This document shows, piece after piece, positions 35,701-48,000 of a stretch of DNA of 64,000 nucleotides. The notes below the pieces were generated by a model. It ran no database searches and was not told the origin of the DNA. It saw only the letters and a list, made by a program, of their open reading frames with translations. The first letter of the stretch is position 1. Each line of letters starts with the position of its first letter. Origin of the DNA: Zingiber officinale (taxonomy: Eukaryota > Streptophyta > Magnoliopsida > Zingiberales > Zingiberaceae); the NCBI RefSeq assembly GCF_018446385.1, contig NC_056005.1:94268984-94332983 (forward strand), given 5' to 3'. The translations under genes were made by a program, and so were the position numbers.

Positions 35701-35970
35701 TAACGAAGCCTGATTTTATATTATTTTTTCCCAGCACCTATAGATATATAAATAATGATTTGCCAGCAGATTTGGAGTCCTTGCAACTCCAGAATACCAC
35801 TATAACTGAAATGGGTCCAATCAGAGGTGTCAAGGTCCATCAGTGGGTTTTGACCTAAACCCACTGATGGCCTTCCCCTATTTGGATCTACATGAAATCA
35901 AGTCTCCTGTGAAAGTCTACCTGGGAAGATGGTATATCTGGTGTCAAAACATATTTATACCCCATTTCAA
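32760..35970 (-). repeat. Hairpin-bearing tandem array, inverted orientation (about seven units)
   Basis: The same units as 25190-29430 on the opposite strand, with the same three hairpins and the GTGTATAAATTATG motif (as its complement). Its outer edge (about 35930-35970) mirrors the outer edge of the first array (about 25310-25360). The two arrays are therefore the arms of one large inverted repeat around gene B. Confidence 0.9.
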
Positions 35971-36330
35971 TGACCTAGAACTGCTGTCCTATCTTATTTT
36001 GCAAGGATTACTACACCCCCTTTGTGCATGTTTTAACACATCTATATTTCACTACATATTAATGTGACTTTGAAATTACGAACCCCTTCCTGTTGAATTG
36101 AAATGTATCGCATTTTTATTTGACACAATGGAGATATGGTGTGAAGTATTATTTCTGCCTTGCAGGTGATGGTTTACACTTCTCATACCTACCATAAAAC
36201 TGTAACACAAACTAAATACTCCATAAACGTATATAACAGAAACATCACTTTTAACAACTGTTTGTCTTACAAACCTATTTATGTACTTCATACAAAACAT
36301 ATGCCTCAACTCCTCCAATTTACAATTCAG
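35971..36330 (-). other. Spacer between hairpin array and transposase 3' end
   Basis: AT-rich; expected to be the 3' UTR of the transposase. No other feature is seen. Confidence 0.5.
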
Positions 36331-38078
36331 TCAAGATCCAGGAGCTGGCGGCATTCTACAGGTCCTCCGATTATGGCCCAGTTGTTTGCACCTGCTGCAT
36401 TTGATTTTTACCTTCCCATTATGTTTTGACTCGATCCTTACCTTCTTTCGCCTACCAGGCTGCACAAGGTTACGGGGACATAACACTATAATGTTGTTGA
36501 CACTCCTAGGCCAAAATTCTTTACTTCGACAGGGGTAAATACGATCCATGTATGTCGTTTTCCAATTATGTGAATGAAAGTAATGCTCACAATATGAGAG
36601 TGTATCCATGTTCCGGTGAATTATGACGGCATTTGCATGTGAGCAAGGCAATCCTGAAATTTGAAACTCCCCACAATTACAATATTTCCTCTCCAAATCA
36701 ACAATGTATGAAACACCCCATGTCTCTACTTCCATTTCGGATTGAGAGTAAGGGTGGACTTTATATCGTCTAGCTTTCTCCCTCCTTGATTGCATTTCTT
36801 TGGTAGCATGAGGTGTCAACGCTACATACCATTTCGACGCTTCCTCCTTACGGTTACAGAACCATTGAGCTACCTTTCTTCTGGTATTATCAATTAACCT
36901 GTTTATCGGAAGTTCACGCGTCTCCTTGAACAAAGCATTTAAACTCTCTACACAATTGGTGGTTAGCATTGTGTACCTTCTCCCACTAAAGTGTGCATTA
37001 GCCCATCTTTTAGGGTCAATGTTCTGAAGCCACTTATGAGCATCTGGATGTTTTTCAAGCATGGACTGCATTATGAGATCATATTGTAATGTTGTATTTG
37101 CTCGAGCAGCTGCCCAAAACAATCCTAAACCTGACCTACTGCCAGTATCTGTTACCATATTGCAAGACATGTGGTGGCAACAAAAAGCATGATGGGCAGT
37201 AGGGTAGACTTTCCTAACTGCTGCTATAATGTCACGATGTCTATCTGATACTATACTCATTGACTCTGGATCAACATTAAAAAATCTCTTCGTATGATCC
37301 AGAAACCACTCCCATGCAGACCCACATTCAACTTCAGCGATTCCAAAGGCTACTGGGAGGACATTGTCATTAGCATATATTGATGTAGCCATCAACAACA
37401 CACCCGGATATTTGCCTCTTAGGTGTGTGACATCAATTCCAATTAATTTACGCAGATAAGACCTGAATACTCTCCTACAAGCTCCAAAACCCCAAAAACA
37501 TCGTTGGAACTGATTATCCCCATTCCTGTGTAGTGCAACATAGGTTTCAGGATCCCTTACTCTTAACTCACGCAGATATAGTGGAAGATCTCTATATGCT
37601 TGATCATAATCTCCAACAACTTTCTTCATCGCTTTCTCTCGAGCTATGTAAGCTTTTCTGTAGGATATGGTCACTCCGAACCTGGCTTTTATATCTGCTA
37701 TAATCATACTTGGCTTGTATTGTTCATTAGCAAGAAATTGCTCTTCAACAAAAGAAGCTACAAAGGATGAAGAGCATGCTTGATGATCAGCACTTTCCCT
37801 AATGGTGCCACATTGGTGTTGCTTTATATATTTCGTAACAATGAACTCGACATTCCCCCTGGCAACTACTCTCCACTTACACGGTTGATTGAATCAGACA
37901 GCTTTTACTTTATTTTTCTTAGTGTCAACTAGGTTATATCTCATATGTTTAACCATGTAACGCCCGAAAATTCTTGAAACTGCATTATAAATATTCTACG
38001 ATTTTTCTGGAATTTTTAGATATTTTTCCGGAATTTTCCGAGTAGCGGAAGCAGCAAAAATAAATAGAACCGCAAAAT

Positions 38079-38150
38079 AGCTTAGGCGGGAATCGAACCC
38101 GAGACCTATGGTTTAGGGGTAATGTTAGTAACCGGTTGAACCCAGCAGGG
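38079..38150 (-). other. tRNA-like segment in second solo LTR
   Basis: On the minus strand GGTTCAACCGGTTA (complement of about 38129-38142) is A-box-like and CGGGTTCGATTCCCG (complement of about 38088-38102) is B-box-like. It has the same orientation and LTR-proximal place as the three segments in the other solo LTR. Confidence 0.45.
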
Positions 38151-39774
38151 CCGTGCTGAGAGAAAGGAGAACCAAATATAATTATAATTGAGTGGGGCCA
38201 AAATACCCACTTATTATAAATAGGAAACTTAAAGAGGGTTTGGTTTATTTTATTTTGGTTCGGCACATCCTTCTCCACCGAAACCCTCTCACGCCACCTC
38301 TCCCTTTTCTTCCTCCTTCTTTCGGCGCCACACCAAGGAAGACCTAGGGTTCTTTCTCTAGGGCCCCAAGGACACTTTCCGGCGACGATTTCGACACGAG
38401 GGCATACTCCTTCGCGAGAGGAACACATAGACGCGAGAAGTTTGTCGAGAAGGTCATCTCCACCAGAATTCTAGCGAATAGAATCGTAAGAAATTACAAA
38501 CCGGAGGTAAGAAACCCCTCACATGCAGTATAATAGCTACCGTGTGATTTTTCTGTGCATTAGTTTAGTTATATGCGTATGTTTTCGACACATAGGGTGT
38601 ATTTAACCCTCCTCGCAGGTTTAGGGATTTAGTGAGTACCTTTAGATGAGCCGGACACATCTTTTCTCCTTCAGTTGGAGGTTTAGATGCTGTTGGGTGC
38701 CTAAAGGTAGTCTCCCTAATAGAGAGGGGAGTTACAGCGCACTAGGTGTTCGATTAAATAACCAGCTTAGAAAAGAATGCAACTTAGGCATTTTTATTAG
38801 CACGGTTGAATGCATTAGAAGCATCTAAATTAGTAAATCAGTTTATTCTAGCTTATATGGGACTACGGTCCAATGGGTGGCTCCCACGCCTCTAGGTTCA
38901 GACAACCTAGCTCTAGGTTCGATAACCTAGAAAGAGCAATTTAGAAAGTTTAGCTATACTCAAGATTTTACTTTTCAATTGCATCGGATTAGATATCCAT
39001 TAGGGGGCTCCATAGTCGGTCCCTAGGTTTAGATAACCTAGTAGCTCTACTAATTCGGACTTGCAACCCCGGGTCTAGTTAGAGATGCGCATAGCACGTA
39101 CAGTTGTGGGCCCCAAAGAAGATGTTTAGTATTTTCACTTATTATATGTATACGGTTTTCAACCTTCACAAATTAGTTCGTGAATTCAAGATAGTTCTAG
39201 TAGTAGCTCAGTATTAGCGTAGCTCAGTATCATGTCTTAGTTTTTCCCGTGAATATGCATGATGACTTTATGTTCAGCTTTAGATATGCCATGATTGTAT
39301 GCTTATATGTCATGTCATGCTTAGTTTATTCAAGATATCCAGCATATGTTTTAAACAGCATGATTTAAAATCATATTTGCATCGTTGCATGTTTTGTGAG
39401 GTAGATGGTTTCTTACTAAGCTTTTTAGCTTATAGATACTACTTTTCTTATACTGCAGATAAAGGTAAAGGAAAAGTGGATCAGTAGCGGAGGCTGGAGG
39501 GCAATGCTATCAAGATGTGTGTGGGCAGGAGTTGGAATAAAGATCTTTGGGATCTAAACAGTTTTACTTCAGTATTAGCACTTTGTGTTTTTAGTTTTCA
39601 TTATTCAGTTTTGATTGTTAAGTGTTATGAGATAGTAAACCATGCACTATGTAGTATGCCAGGTTTAGAATGTTAGTAGTTTTATATTAGTGTGATTTGC
39701 ATTGGTTTAGAGTTGTTGTGTGAGGTTTTGGCACGCCAAAGTGTTGAAATCAGATTCCCGGGCGAAATCAGAAC

Positions 39775-40110
39775 TCTGATCGGTCTCCAGACCGATCAGG
39801 GCCTGAGCAGTGCCACTGGATCGGTCAGCCGACCGATCCAGAAAGATACAGTATGCTACTGTATCCTCCTGGATCGGTCAGCCGACCGACCCAGCACGAT
39901 ACAAGAGCGTTCCTGGATCGGTCAGCCGACCGATCGAGCACGATACTGTAGCGACCTCAGGTATTTCAGGTGCCTGGATCGGTCAGCCGACCGATCTAGA
40001 CATACCTGGATCGGTCTGCCGACCGATCCAGCCACACCTGGATCGGTCTGCCGACCGATCCAGTTGGGAACAGAACGACCGCAGCTCCGATCGATCTGTG
40101 GATCGATCGG
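39775..40110. repeat. Palindromic minisatellite in second solo LTR
   Basis: Seven or eight copies of the palindrome-like GATCGGTCAGCCGACCGATC (variants with CTGCC) lie 25-60 bp apart. The run of IGQPTD peptides in two frames is a by-product of the repeat. Confidence 0.85.
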
Positions 40111-40895
40111 CAGGTCTGTAGGTAGTTGGGAAGTTTAGTTTCTAGTCCCTAGCTCAGTTGGGATGTTCAGTTTCCCCTCCTTAGCATGTGTACACCAGCA
40201 AAGAAGGTCTTTAGACCTTTCTTATCAGTTGTATCCGTCCTTAGTAGAGTAAAATTTTAATTAGCCCAGCTTTCCGCACAGTATAGTTTAGCATAAATTG
40301 TAGCGACCGGCCTTACAGCCAGTACCCAGAAGGTGGGTCGTTACAAACCATGGCATGCTTCACAAGTTGATTCTTGAACTCTTGTCGAGACTGAAATATC
40401 TGTCCTACAAAAAATTCATGCTGATCTGTTGCCTCTTCAATTGGCCTTTGGAGCAATCGAGAATTTAGAATATATAGATCATCAGTTATTGGGAACTCCT
40501 CCTCTAAGTCACTATACTGCTCTTGAGATATTTCATATTGTTCAATCTGCATATCATCAGCAAAGAATTCTTGTACATCTGTATTGCATTGCATTTCCTC
40601 TCCATTTCGGTTATAATACCCTTCCTCCTCACTCCAACTAGGCTCATAGTAATCAACAAGTGTTGCACACGGGTTCAGAACCTCATCTTCTTGAATACTA
40701 GCTTCTTCATTTAGATCAAATGTGAAATTACTGCTTGTATTTTTATTTGTGTTATGCACACAACTATACTGTGAAGATGATGGAATATTTGTTCTGGATA
40801 CTTCTCCTATATTATCTGCATGTCCAATGCTAGAAGTTGCATCAAGAGTATTCCATATCTCAGATAGAATTTCGTCAGTTATATGATCATCCCTG

Positions 40896-41729
40896 ATAAA
40901 TAAATTACAAATTATTTTAGTAAATTTACAACTACATAATCTTTTTCTGTAGTTAAATTGTAATTTTGCTCAAATTAGGAAGGGTCTGATGTAAAAGCAA
41001 AGTTTTAACCACATAACACATTATCGATATCAGGCCCAAGGTGGACCTGATATCATAGATATCAGGCCACTTTTGAAACAGATACTTCTTGTAAACTAGG
41101 CCCACCACTGACTAAACCCTAAACCATAAATAAACAATTTTTAGCCAAACTTAACTATCTACGTCAAAAACTAACATGAATTAAATCGATTAAGTCTTCT
41201 ATTACATCATAATTCAGGTGTTATTGAATATTATTCCCCACACAACCAAAATTAACCATAAAACCACTTTTTGCTGCCACCCTTCACACACAAATGGTGT
41301 ACTTTTTATTTACCTTCACTACCCTATTTTACAGTAAAAAAATCCATACATACATGTCTAAATCTTTAAATGTGTACTTCTACTAATTTCCCTCTTGCAA
41401 GAAGTTTGTCCTTCTCGGCTGACCTTCTTAACTTAATTTGTCCTTGGTCTCCTCTAGCAACTCTTACGCAATTATGCCATAAACCTAACTGGTCTATTGC
41501 AATCGCCAACCACCACGAGCAGTAATGGCAAGCGCAGGGTTCATATTTTTTTTCTTTCAAATTTATAACACCACACAGAGGGATGAAGGGAGAGAGACGG
41601 TGAGAAGACGTGTATCCGAACCACAAATTATTTTTCTATTCTACTTTCGGCTTGGATGCTTGGAAAAATGTGTTTCAAAAAGGCGGTTGCCAGGTTAGCC
41701 AGAGGGGTAATCTGGGAATTGATTTTGGT
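40896..41729 (-). other. MULE right-hand leader region
   Basis: Noncoding-looking leader between the transposase acceptor site and the right TIR. It holds a residual palindrome of the ATATCAGGCC type (about 41025-41070) and an 86-residue frame (41626-41366) of uncertain meaning. The stretch is largely repeated at 44290-45033. Confidence 0.5.
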
Positions 41730-41814
41730 AAATTCCGTCTTTTGGTAAATACAAAACTGTGATGCACTTTTTGATAAATACATTAACCGTAGTACGCCTT
41801 TTGATAAATTACCA
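41730..41814 (-). repeat. Right terminal inverted repeat of the MULE
   Basis: The complement reads GGTAATTTATCAAAAGGCGT then repeats the same roughly 30-bp modules as the left end, with scattered substitutions. It is bordered by the target duplication on its right. Confidence 0.85.
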
Positions 41815-41823
41815 AAATAGAAA

Positions 41824-42420
41824 AGGTAAATCGAGTCTACAAGATGGATGAGGTCAATACCAACCACTCTAGTTGAAGAAAATATTTAATATAATCGTTT
41901 CTTAAACTCCCCATCTTTGATGATTATGGTAACAATTTTAAAGACGTGCCACACTTCAGTGGAATTCTAGTTGTACGTGGCATCACAAAGGTATTATTAC
42001 ATATTTATTTAATGGATACGAAAATCATGATTTTCCAAACAATTCCTTTGTCTTTACTAATGAGAAAGATATCTTCAATGGAAAGCATGTACATAGGCTA
42101 TTGGGGGACATCGTCTGTTAGGAACTCTCATTTCAATGGGGGCTAGATGATGAACCCCTTCTTTGTGATAAATTCTAATATTTTATATTCAAATTTTATT
42201 GTTCTTTTAGTATTTTATATTTAGAGATATATGTCAAATCTTAAAATTCACATGTTATTATTGATTTTAAAAATATCGAAGGTGCTAAATTAATACAAAT
42301 AGGCTTCTTAATATATGTGAATGATTAGATAATAATAAAATTATAGTTTGTGCATTTAATATTATAAAGTTCTGTTATTTTGTTTATGAAAAATATTTTT
42401 GTATTTTCTTAAAATGATAT
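41824..42420 (+). other. Unassigned DNA between the MULE and the CACTA relic
   Basis: AT-rich. It may be the 5' part of the CACTA element, but no CACTA terminus is seen and no coding domain is recognised. Confidence 0.4.
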
Positions 42421-44044
42421 AAATCGTAATTGGATGTGGCGTCAAAAAGATGATAATGATTATCTTCTCAATAAGTTTATTGAAGGGGTCAAAGAATTAT
42501 TGAAGTTTGCCTATGAATATCCGACTTGTGTTCTATGATAACAAAATAAGATGTCCATGCAGCAAGTGTCGCAATAGAAAATTTTTAATGGAAAAGGATG
42601 TGCGTTATCACCTCGTCAAAAATGGATTTACTCGTGGCTACGAGCAATGACATACACATGGTGAACCATTAAAGAAAACTAATCATTCTGAAATACTTCA
42701 TAATGAAGAAGGATCTCATTATAGAACTATGGTGATTGAGCGTATTAATCAAGGTTTTGATTGGACTTCGCTAAGTAATGAATAACCACCAAATTATGAT
42801 GCATAGAAATTCTTTGACTTATTAAAGGATGTTGATGAACAACTATGGAATGGTTACAAAAATCACAATAAACTTTCAACTGTAGCACAATTGTTAAATA
42901 TTAATTCTAAGCATAATCTACTTGAGGCATGTTACGATAGATTTATGTCAATAATAAAAAGCATGCTACCACAAAGTGATAATTTACTATCAAATTTATA
43001 TAAAACAAAGAAGCAACTTGCTAATCTTGGACTTGGTTATAAGAAAATTGATGCGTGTGTAAATAATTGTATTCTATATTATGAAGAATATAAAAACTAC
43101 AAAGAATGCCCCATTTTCTTTCATTCTATATACAAGCCTAGGAATCTTGGAGTGCGGAAAGAAGTGTCTTTTCATGTATTATGGTACTTGCCATTAATAC
43201 CAAGACTTAAGAGGCTTTATACATCTACATATACTTGTGAGCACATGACTTGACATGCAAAAAATCATTGTCTAGATGGAAAAATGGCACACCCATCTCA
43301 TGGTGAAACTTGGAAGCATTTTGATCGCACTTATCCTTCATTTTCCTCATATCCTCGTAATGTGCAGCTTGGATTATGTACAAATGGATTCAATCCATTT
43401 GGTCATCAAAGCACCCCTTCTTCATGTTTGCCAATAATCATTATAGCTTATAATCTTCCTTCATGGATGCGCATGCATAAGCCTTTCATGTTCCTTAATA
43501 TGGTTATTTCAGGACCAAAGAGTTTAGGAAAAAATATTGATATTTTTTACATCCTTTAATAGATGAGTTAAAAGAATTATGGACTACTGGGGTCGAAACC
43601 TATGATGTGTGCTCTAAACAAAACTTTCAAATGAAAGCTACACTTTTGTGGACAATTAGTGATTTTCCAACATATGCAATGTTGTCTGGTTAGAGTACTC
43701 ATGGTTGGTTGACATGCCCTTACTGTATGGAACATACAAAATCATTCCAACTTCAGTGTGGGAGAAAGGTCTCTTGGTTTGATTGCAATCAACAGTTCTT
43801 ACCTCATGATCATCCTTTTAGAAGACAAGAATACAAGTTTCGAAAGGGTAAGGTTGAAAAAGATTCTCCACCTCTTCGTTTATCTGGAGAAGGCATTTAT
43901 CAAAGAGTAAATAAACTTCCACATGTAACATTTGGGAAACCACCAAGTGTCACCCAACCTATTGATGGATTTGGAAAAATACATAATTGGGTTAAAAGAA
44001 GTATATTTTGGGAGCTACCTTATTGGCAAACAAATCTTATTCGG
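42421..44044 (+). pseudogene. CACTA (En/Spm) TNP2-type transposase relic
   Basis: Recognisable pieces follow the order of plant TNP2 proteins: NWMWRQK (about 42430), KIRCPCSKCRN (about 42547), HLVKNGF, then GYKKIDACVNNCILYYE (about 43040), a PLIPRLKRLYTS block (about 43190), AHPSHGETWKHFD (about 43285) and GWLTCPYCMEHTKSF (about 43705). Stops and frame changes are frequent (for example near 42648, 43252, 43558 and 43693). The relic ends abruptly at about 44044, where MULE-derived sequence begins. No CACTA termini were found. Confidence 0.8.
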
Positions 44045-45033
44045 CTCAAAGTAATCATCAAGTATTGTACAAGGATTCAGAACTTCATCTTCTTGAATAC
44101 TAGCTTCTTCATTTAGATCAAATGTTAAATTACTGCTTCTATTTCTATTTGTATTAGGCACACAACTATACTGCGAAGATGATGGAATATTTGTTCTGGA
44201 TACTTTTCCTACATTAGCTCCATGTCCAATGCTAGAATTTGTATCAAGTGTATTCCATATCTCAGAGAGAATTTCTTCAGTTATATGATCGTCCCTGATA
44301 AATAAATTCCAAACTAATTTAGTAAATTTGTAACTACATAATCAAGTGTTGTCATTAATTTGTAATTTTGCTCAATTGAAACCACTACAAAGGGTTGAGC
44401 GAGGAAAAGATCTATATGATGTAAAATCAAACTTTTAACCAAAGATCACGTTGGGTCTAATATCGATGATATCAGGCACGCGTTGGGCTTGATATCATCG
44501 ATATCAGACCCCTACTAAAGTACACAATTCTTGTAAACTAGGACCACCACTGACTAAACCCTAAACCCTAAATAAAAAATGGTTAGCCAAACTTAACTAT
44601 CAACCTCAAAAACTAACAAGACTTAAATCGATTAAGTATTCTATTACATCATATTGCAGGTGTTGTTAAATATTTATTTCTCACACAACCAAAATAAACC
44701 ATAACAATCATTTTTTCCACCACCCTTTGCTATAATACTGTAATTTATATTTACCATCATTACCTTAATTTACAGTAATAAATCTATACATACATGTCTA
44801 AATCTTTAAATGTATTCTTCTACTAATTTCTCTCTTACAAGAAGTTTGTCCTTCTCGGTTGACATTTTTAACTGCAGTTGTCCTTTGGTCTCCTCTTGAA
44901 ACTCTTACGCCAAGATCCCGAAAACCTAACTGGTCTATTGCAATCCCGCCAACCAGCACGAGCAGTAATGGCAAGCGCAGGGTTCATATTTCTTTCGTGT
45001 TTATAACACCACGCAAAGGGATGAAGGGAGAGA

Positions 45034-48000
45034 TGTCGGTTGGTCCTAGGAAGATCGTACTGGTTCCACTGTACAAAAATTTTGTACAAATCCTGAACCT
45101 TTCCTAACAACCTATTGTGTTCTTTAGAAATTAAATTCGGAATCGCAAACGGAACTTAACATTATTGATTCCAAATTTAACTTATCTGTTCTTAATGGTT
45201 TATACTTGGATCGCAAACGATGCTTAACATTATTGATCTAAATCCACATATGTTATAAATTCAATTAAATATTAATTTCTATAATTGGCTTCCAGGACTG
45301 CATGGCGAGGTACTATGCCTTCTTGGGTATGAGATCATCCACCACCGCCTAGACAAAGCCTTTTAAAGAAATCTAATATTTAATTTTCTTATATAACTCT
45401 AGGTTTAACCAAAAGGAACAATCGAATCACAAATTCGAAATAACAAAACAAAAGAAACACAACTTCAAATATCTAATCCGAAAATCTAGAATCACTAGCC
45501 TCTTGTGTTTGGAATTCATACAAAGAAAACTAGTATGATGCGGAAAATAATTACTAGTTATACCTTTCTTTGTAAGTAATAACCTCTTGATCTTCTACTG
45601 TATTCTTCTTCTTATCTCGGACGTTATGTGGGCAACGATCTACTGAGATAAAAACCACCAACACCTTCCTTCTTGCAAGATTCAGCCACCAACCTTCAAG
45701 CTCTAAGGGATGTAAGAGCAAAGCCTCCTTTCTCTCCTTCTTCTCCTAGCTAGAACCGACCACCAAGGACTCCTCTTGTGTTGATGCCGCCGGCCACCAA
45801 GGAGAAAGTGAAAAGGAGAAGAGCAAGGAACTTATGGCCAGCCACCACCAAGGAAGAGAGGAGAGGAAAATAGAATAGAGTTTTCTCTTATGAAGGCACC
45901 CCTCCCTCTCTTTTATAATCATTGGTCTTGGCAAATAAGGAAAATTTAAATAAACCTTCCTTATTTTCTTTGCCATGAAAAGGAAAATTTAATTGATTAA
46001 AACCAATTTTCTTTTCTTAAATCATCATGGTCGGCTACCTCATAGCTCCAAGTAAAGAAAGTTTTAATAACACAAGAATTAAAACTTCATAATTTGCTTC
46101 TGAAATTTTTAATAAAAATGTCTCTAATAATTTTTTCCTTCATGGTTGGTTATAAAAGGAAATTTTATAAATTAAAATCTCTCTATTAAAATATGTGGAT
46201 GATTTCCAAAAAGGAAAGTTTTCTTTAAAAATTAAAATCTTTCTTTCAATCTACAAATAAGAAAAAATATCAAATATTTTCTTAATCTTGTGTAGAAACT
46301 TATAAAAGAAAATATTTAATTTTAAAACTCTCTTTTAAATCATGAACATGGTTACAAAGAAGGAAAATTTTATCAAAAATTAAAATCTTCCTTTTAACTA
46401 TAAATAAGGAAAGATGTCAAATCTTTCACTTAATCTTTTGTAGAAGGAAATATTTAAATTTTAAACTCTCTTTTAAAACCATGATATCCACAAAAGAAAA
46501 GATTTTAAATAAAATCCCTTTTATTTTTCTAGTGGCCGACCACCTAAGCTTGGGATCCAAGCTTTGGCCGGCCACCTTAAATTGGCTCCACCCTTAACTT
46601 TGGTCGGCCCTAGCTTGGGCTCCAAGCTAGCTTGGCCGGCCACCTCAAGGTGGGTAGAAAGGTGGGTATGCGGTGGGTATAATTCTCTATATACAAGAGG
46701 CTACGATAGGGACCGAGAGGAAGAATTGGTTTTGGTCTCCCGATGAAATTAAGCTTCCCGTGTTTGCCCCGAACACCCAACTTAATTTCATCAATAATAA
46801 TTCATACCACTAAAGAATTATTATTGAACTACCGCATCAATCCCAAATTACATTTTGGGCTCCTTGTTATTATGAGTGTGTTAGTCTCCCTGTGTTTAAG
46901 ATGTCGAATGTCCACTAATTAAATGAGTTACTGACAACTCTCTTTAATTAATATCTTAGTCCAAGAGCAGTACCACTCAACCTTATTGTCATGTCGGACT
47001 AAGTCCACCTATAGGGTTTAACATGACAATCCTTATGAGCTCCTCTTGGGGACATTATCAACCTAGATTACTAGGACACAGTTTCCTTCTATAATCAACA
47101 ACACACACTATAAGTAATATCATTTCCCAACTTATCAGACCTTTTGATTTATCGAGCTAAATCTCACCCTTTGATAAGTTAAAGAAATGAATACTAAATA
47201 TATGTGATTGTTATTATATTAGGATTAAGAGCACACACTTCCATAATAACTAAGATTTTGTTCTTTTATTAAGTCAGTACAAAAAGAACTTACTTTAAAT
47301 GGTCATACTCAGTACACTCAGAATGTACTAGTGTAATTTTATACTTAAGATAAACTAATATCAAATTACACTACGACTATTCCAATTGTTTGTGTCACGC
47401 CCCCAGAAGAGTCCCTGTCCGAGAAAATTTCGGCAGCATCTCCCCTGTACGGCGGACAATCAAAATTTTCTACAAGCACTAAATACTCAGCCACAGGCGG
47501 CTGGAATAATAACAGTAAATAAAATCAATCACCACGCAGTTTATATATGTATTCAGCCTCTGGCTGTCACAACCACGCAGTTAATAAAATAAACAACAAT
47601 GGAGGCGGGGTGAGTCCAATACTCAGCAGGTACAGTTGATATGCAAAGTAAAGAAATAACACCTAGCACTAATCATGCGTACAGTCTCCTGATGAATAAA
47701 GGTAAATACCAAACTGAAGTAAGCAGGAGAGAAACTATACTAACCAGGACCCGTAAAAGGACAAACAGTCCGAAAGGTATAGAAGACCTGTATGCATGTC
47801 AATCAAGGTATCCAAGCAATGTGCAGCATATAAGTGCAACAAACACAAACACAAACAATAAATGCATCATGCATATGATGCCAATGTCATGGTCACCCCT
47901 GACGCCAGTCAGCCATCAACAGTGGGACCGAGTGGGTAGGGCTGTGACAACCGTACACTCAGAACACTACTCCGATGAGTGATCGAGTGGACGGGATGCT

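Larger units (their letters stand above)
37956..40345 (+). mobile_element. Solo LTR, Gypsy-type, 2390 bp, inserted in the MULE transposase
   Basis: Begins TGTAACGCCCG and ends GGGTCGTTACA, flanked by the 5-bp duplication AACCA (37951-37955 and 40346-40350). It shares blocks with the 1719-5169 solo LTR (TATATGGGACTACGGTCC near 38853; TGCAGATAAAGG near 39455). It has no internal retroelement domains. Insertion came after the MULE acquired its transposase. Confidence 0.88.
36331..40895 (-). pseudogene. MURA-type MULE transposase, interrupted by a solo LTR
   Basis: The C-terminal part is open from 37893 to 36331. It contains the MULE transposase core (IGIDVTHLRGKYPGVLLMAT near 37430, SDRHRDIIAAV near 37240), a SWIM finger (YCNCGEFQISGLPCSHA near 36670) and a zinc knuckle (CSRCKQLGHNRRTC, CX2CX4HX4C, near 36370). 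The N-terminal part lies at about 40895-40346, acidic and followed by EFKNQLVKHAM at the insertion site. The solo LTR at 37956-40345 sits between them, and the frame is continuous across it if the LTR and one target duplication are ignored. One further in-frame TGA is at 37894-37896. An acceptor at about 40896 implies an upstream exon or leader nearer the right end. MURA enzymes cut MULE termini in the nucleus; this copy is inactive. Confidence 0.88.
21387..41823. mobile_element. 20.4 kb Mutator-like element with transposase, two ULP1-type proteases and inverted hairpin arrays
   Basis: The element spans 21396-41814 and is flanked by the 9-bp direct duplication AAATAGAAA (21387-21395 and 41815-41823), the size expected for Mutator-like elements. 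The ends are inverted over about 85 bp; both contain AAAAGGCGTACTAC and GTATTTACCAAAAG. Inside, from the left: ULP1-type gene A (+), a direct repeat array (25190-29430), ULP1-type gene B (-), an inverted repeat array (32760-35970), and a MURA-type transposase (-) split by a solo LTR (37956-40345). Capture of ULP1-like genes by MULEs is known in plants (Kaonashi in Arabidopsis, CUMULE in melon). Two protease genes plus inverted arrays is unusual in my knowledge. Nearly all genes carry disabling changes. Confidence 0.9.

Noticed and set aside
39692..40138. Open frames rich in IGQPTD or DRSADR peptides
   Set aside because: These are translations of the palindromic minisatellite in the solo LTR; two frames give similar repeats.
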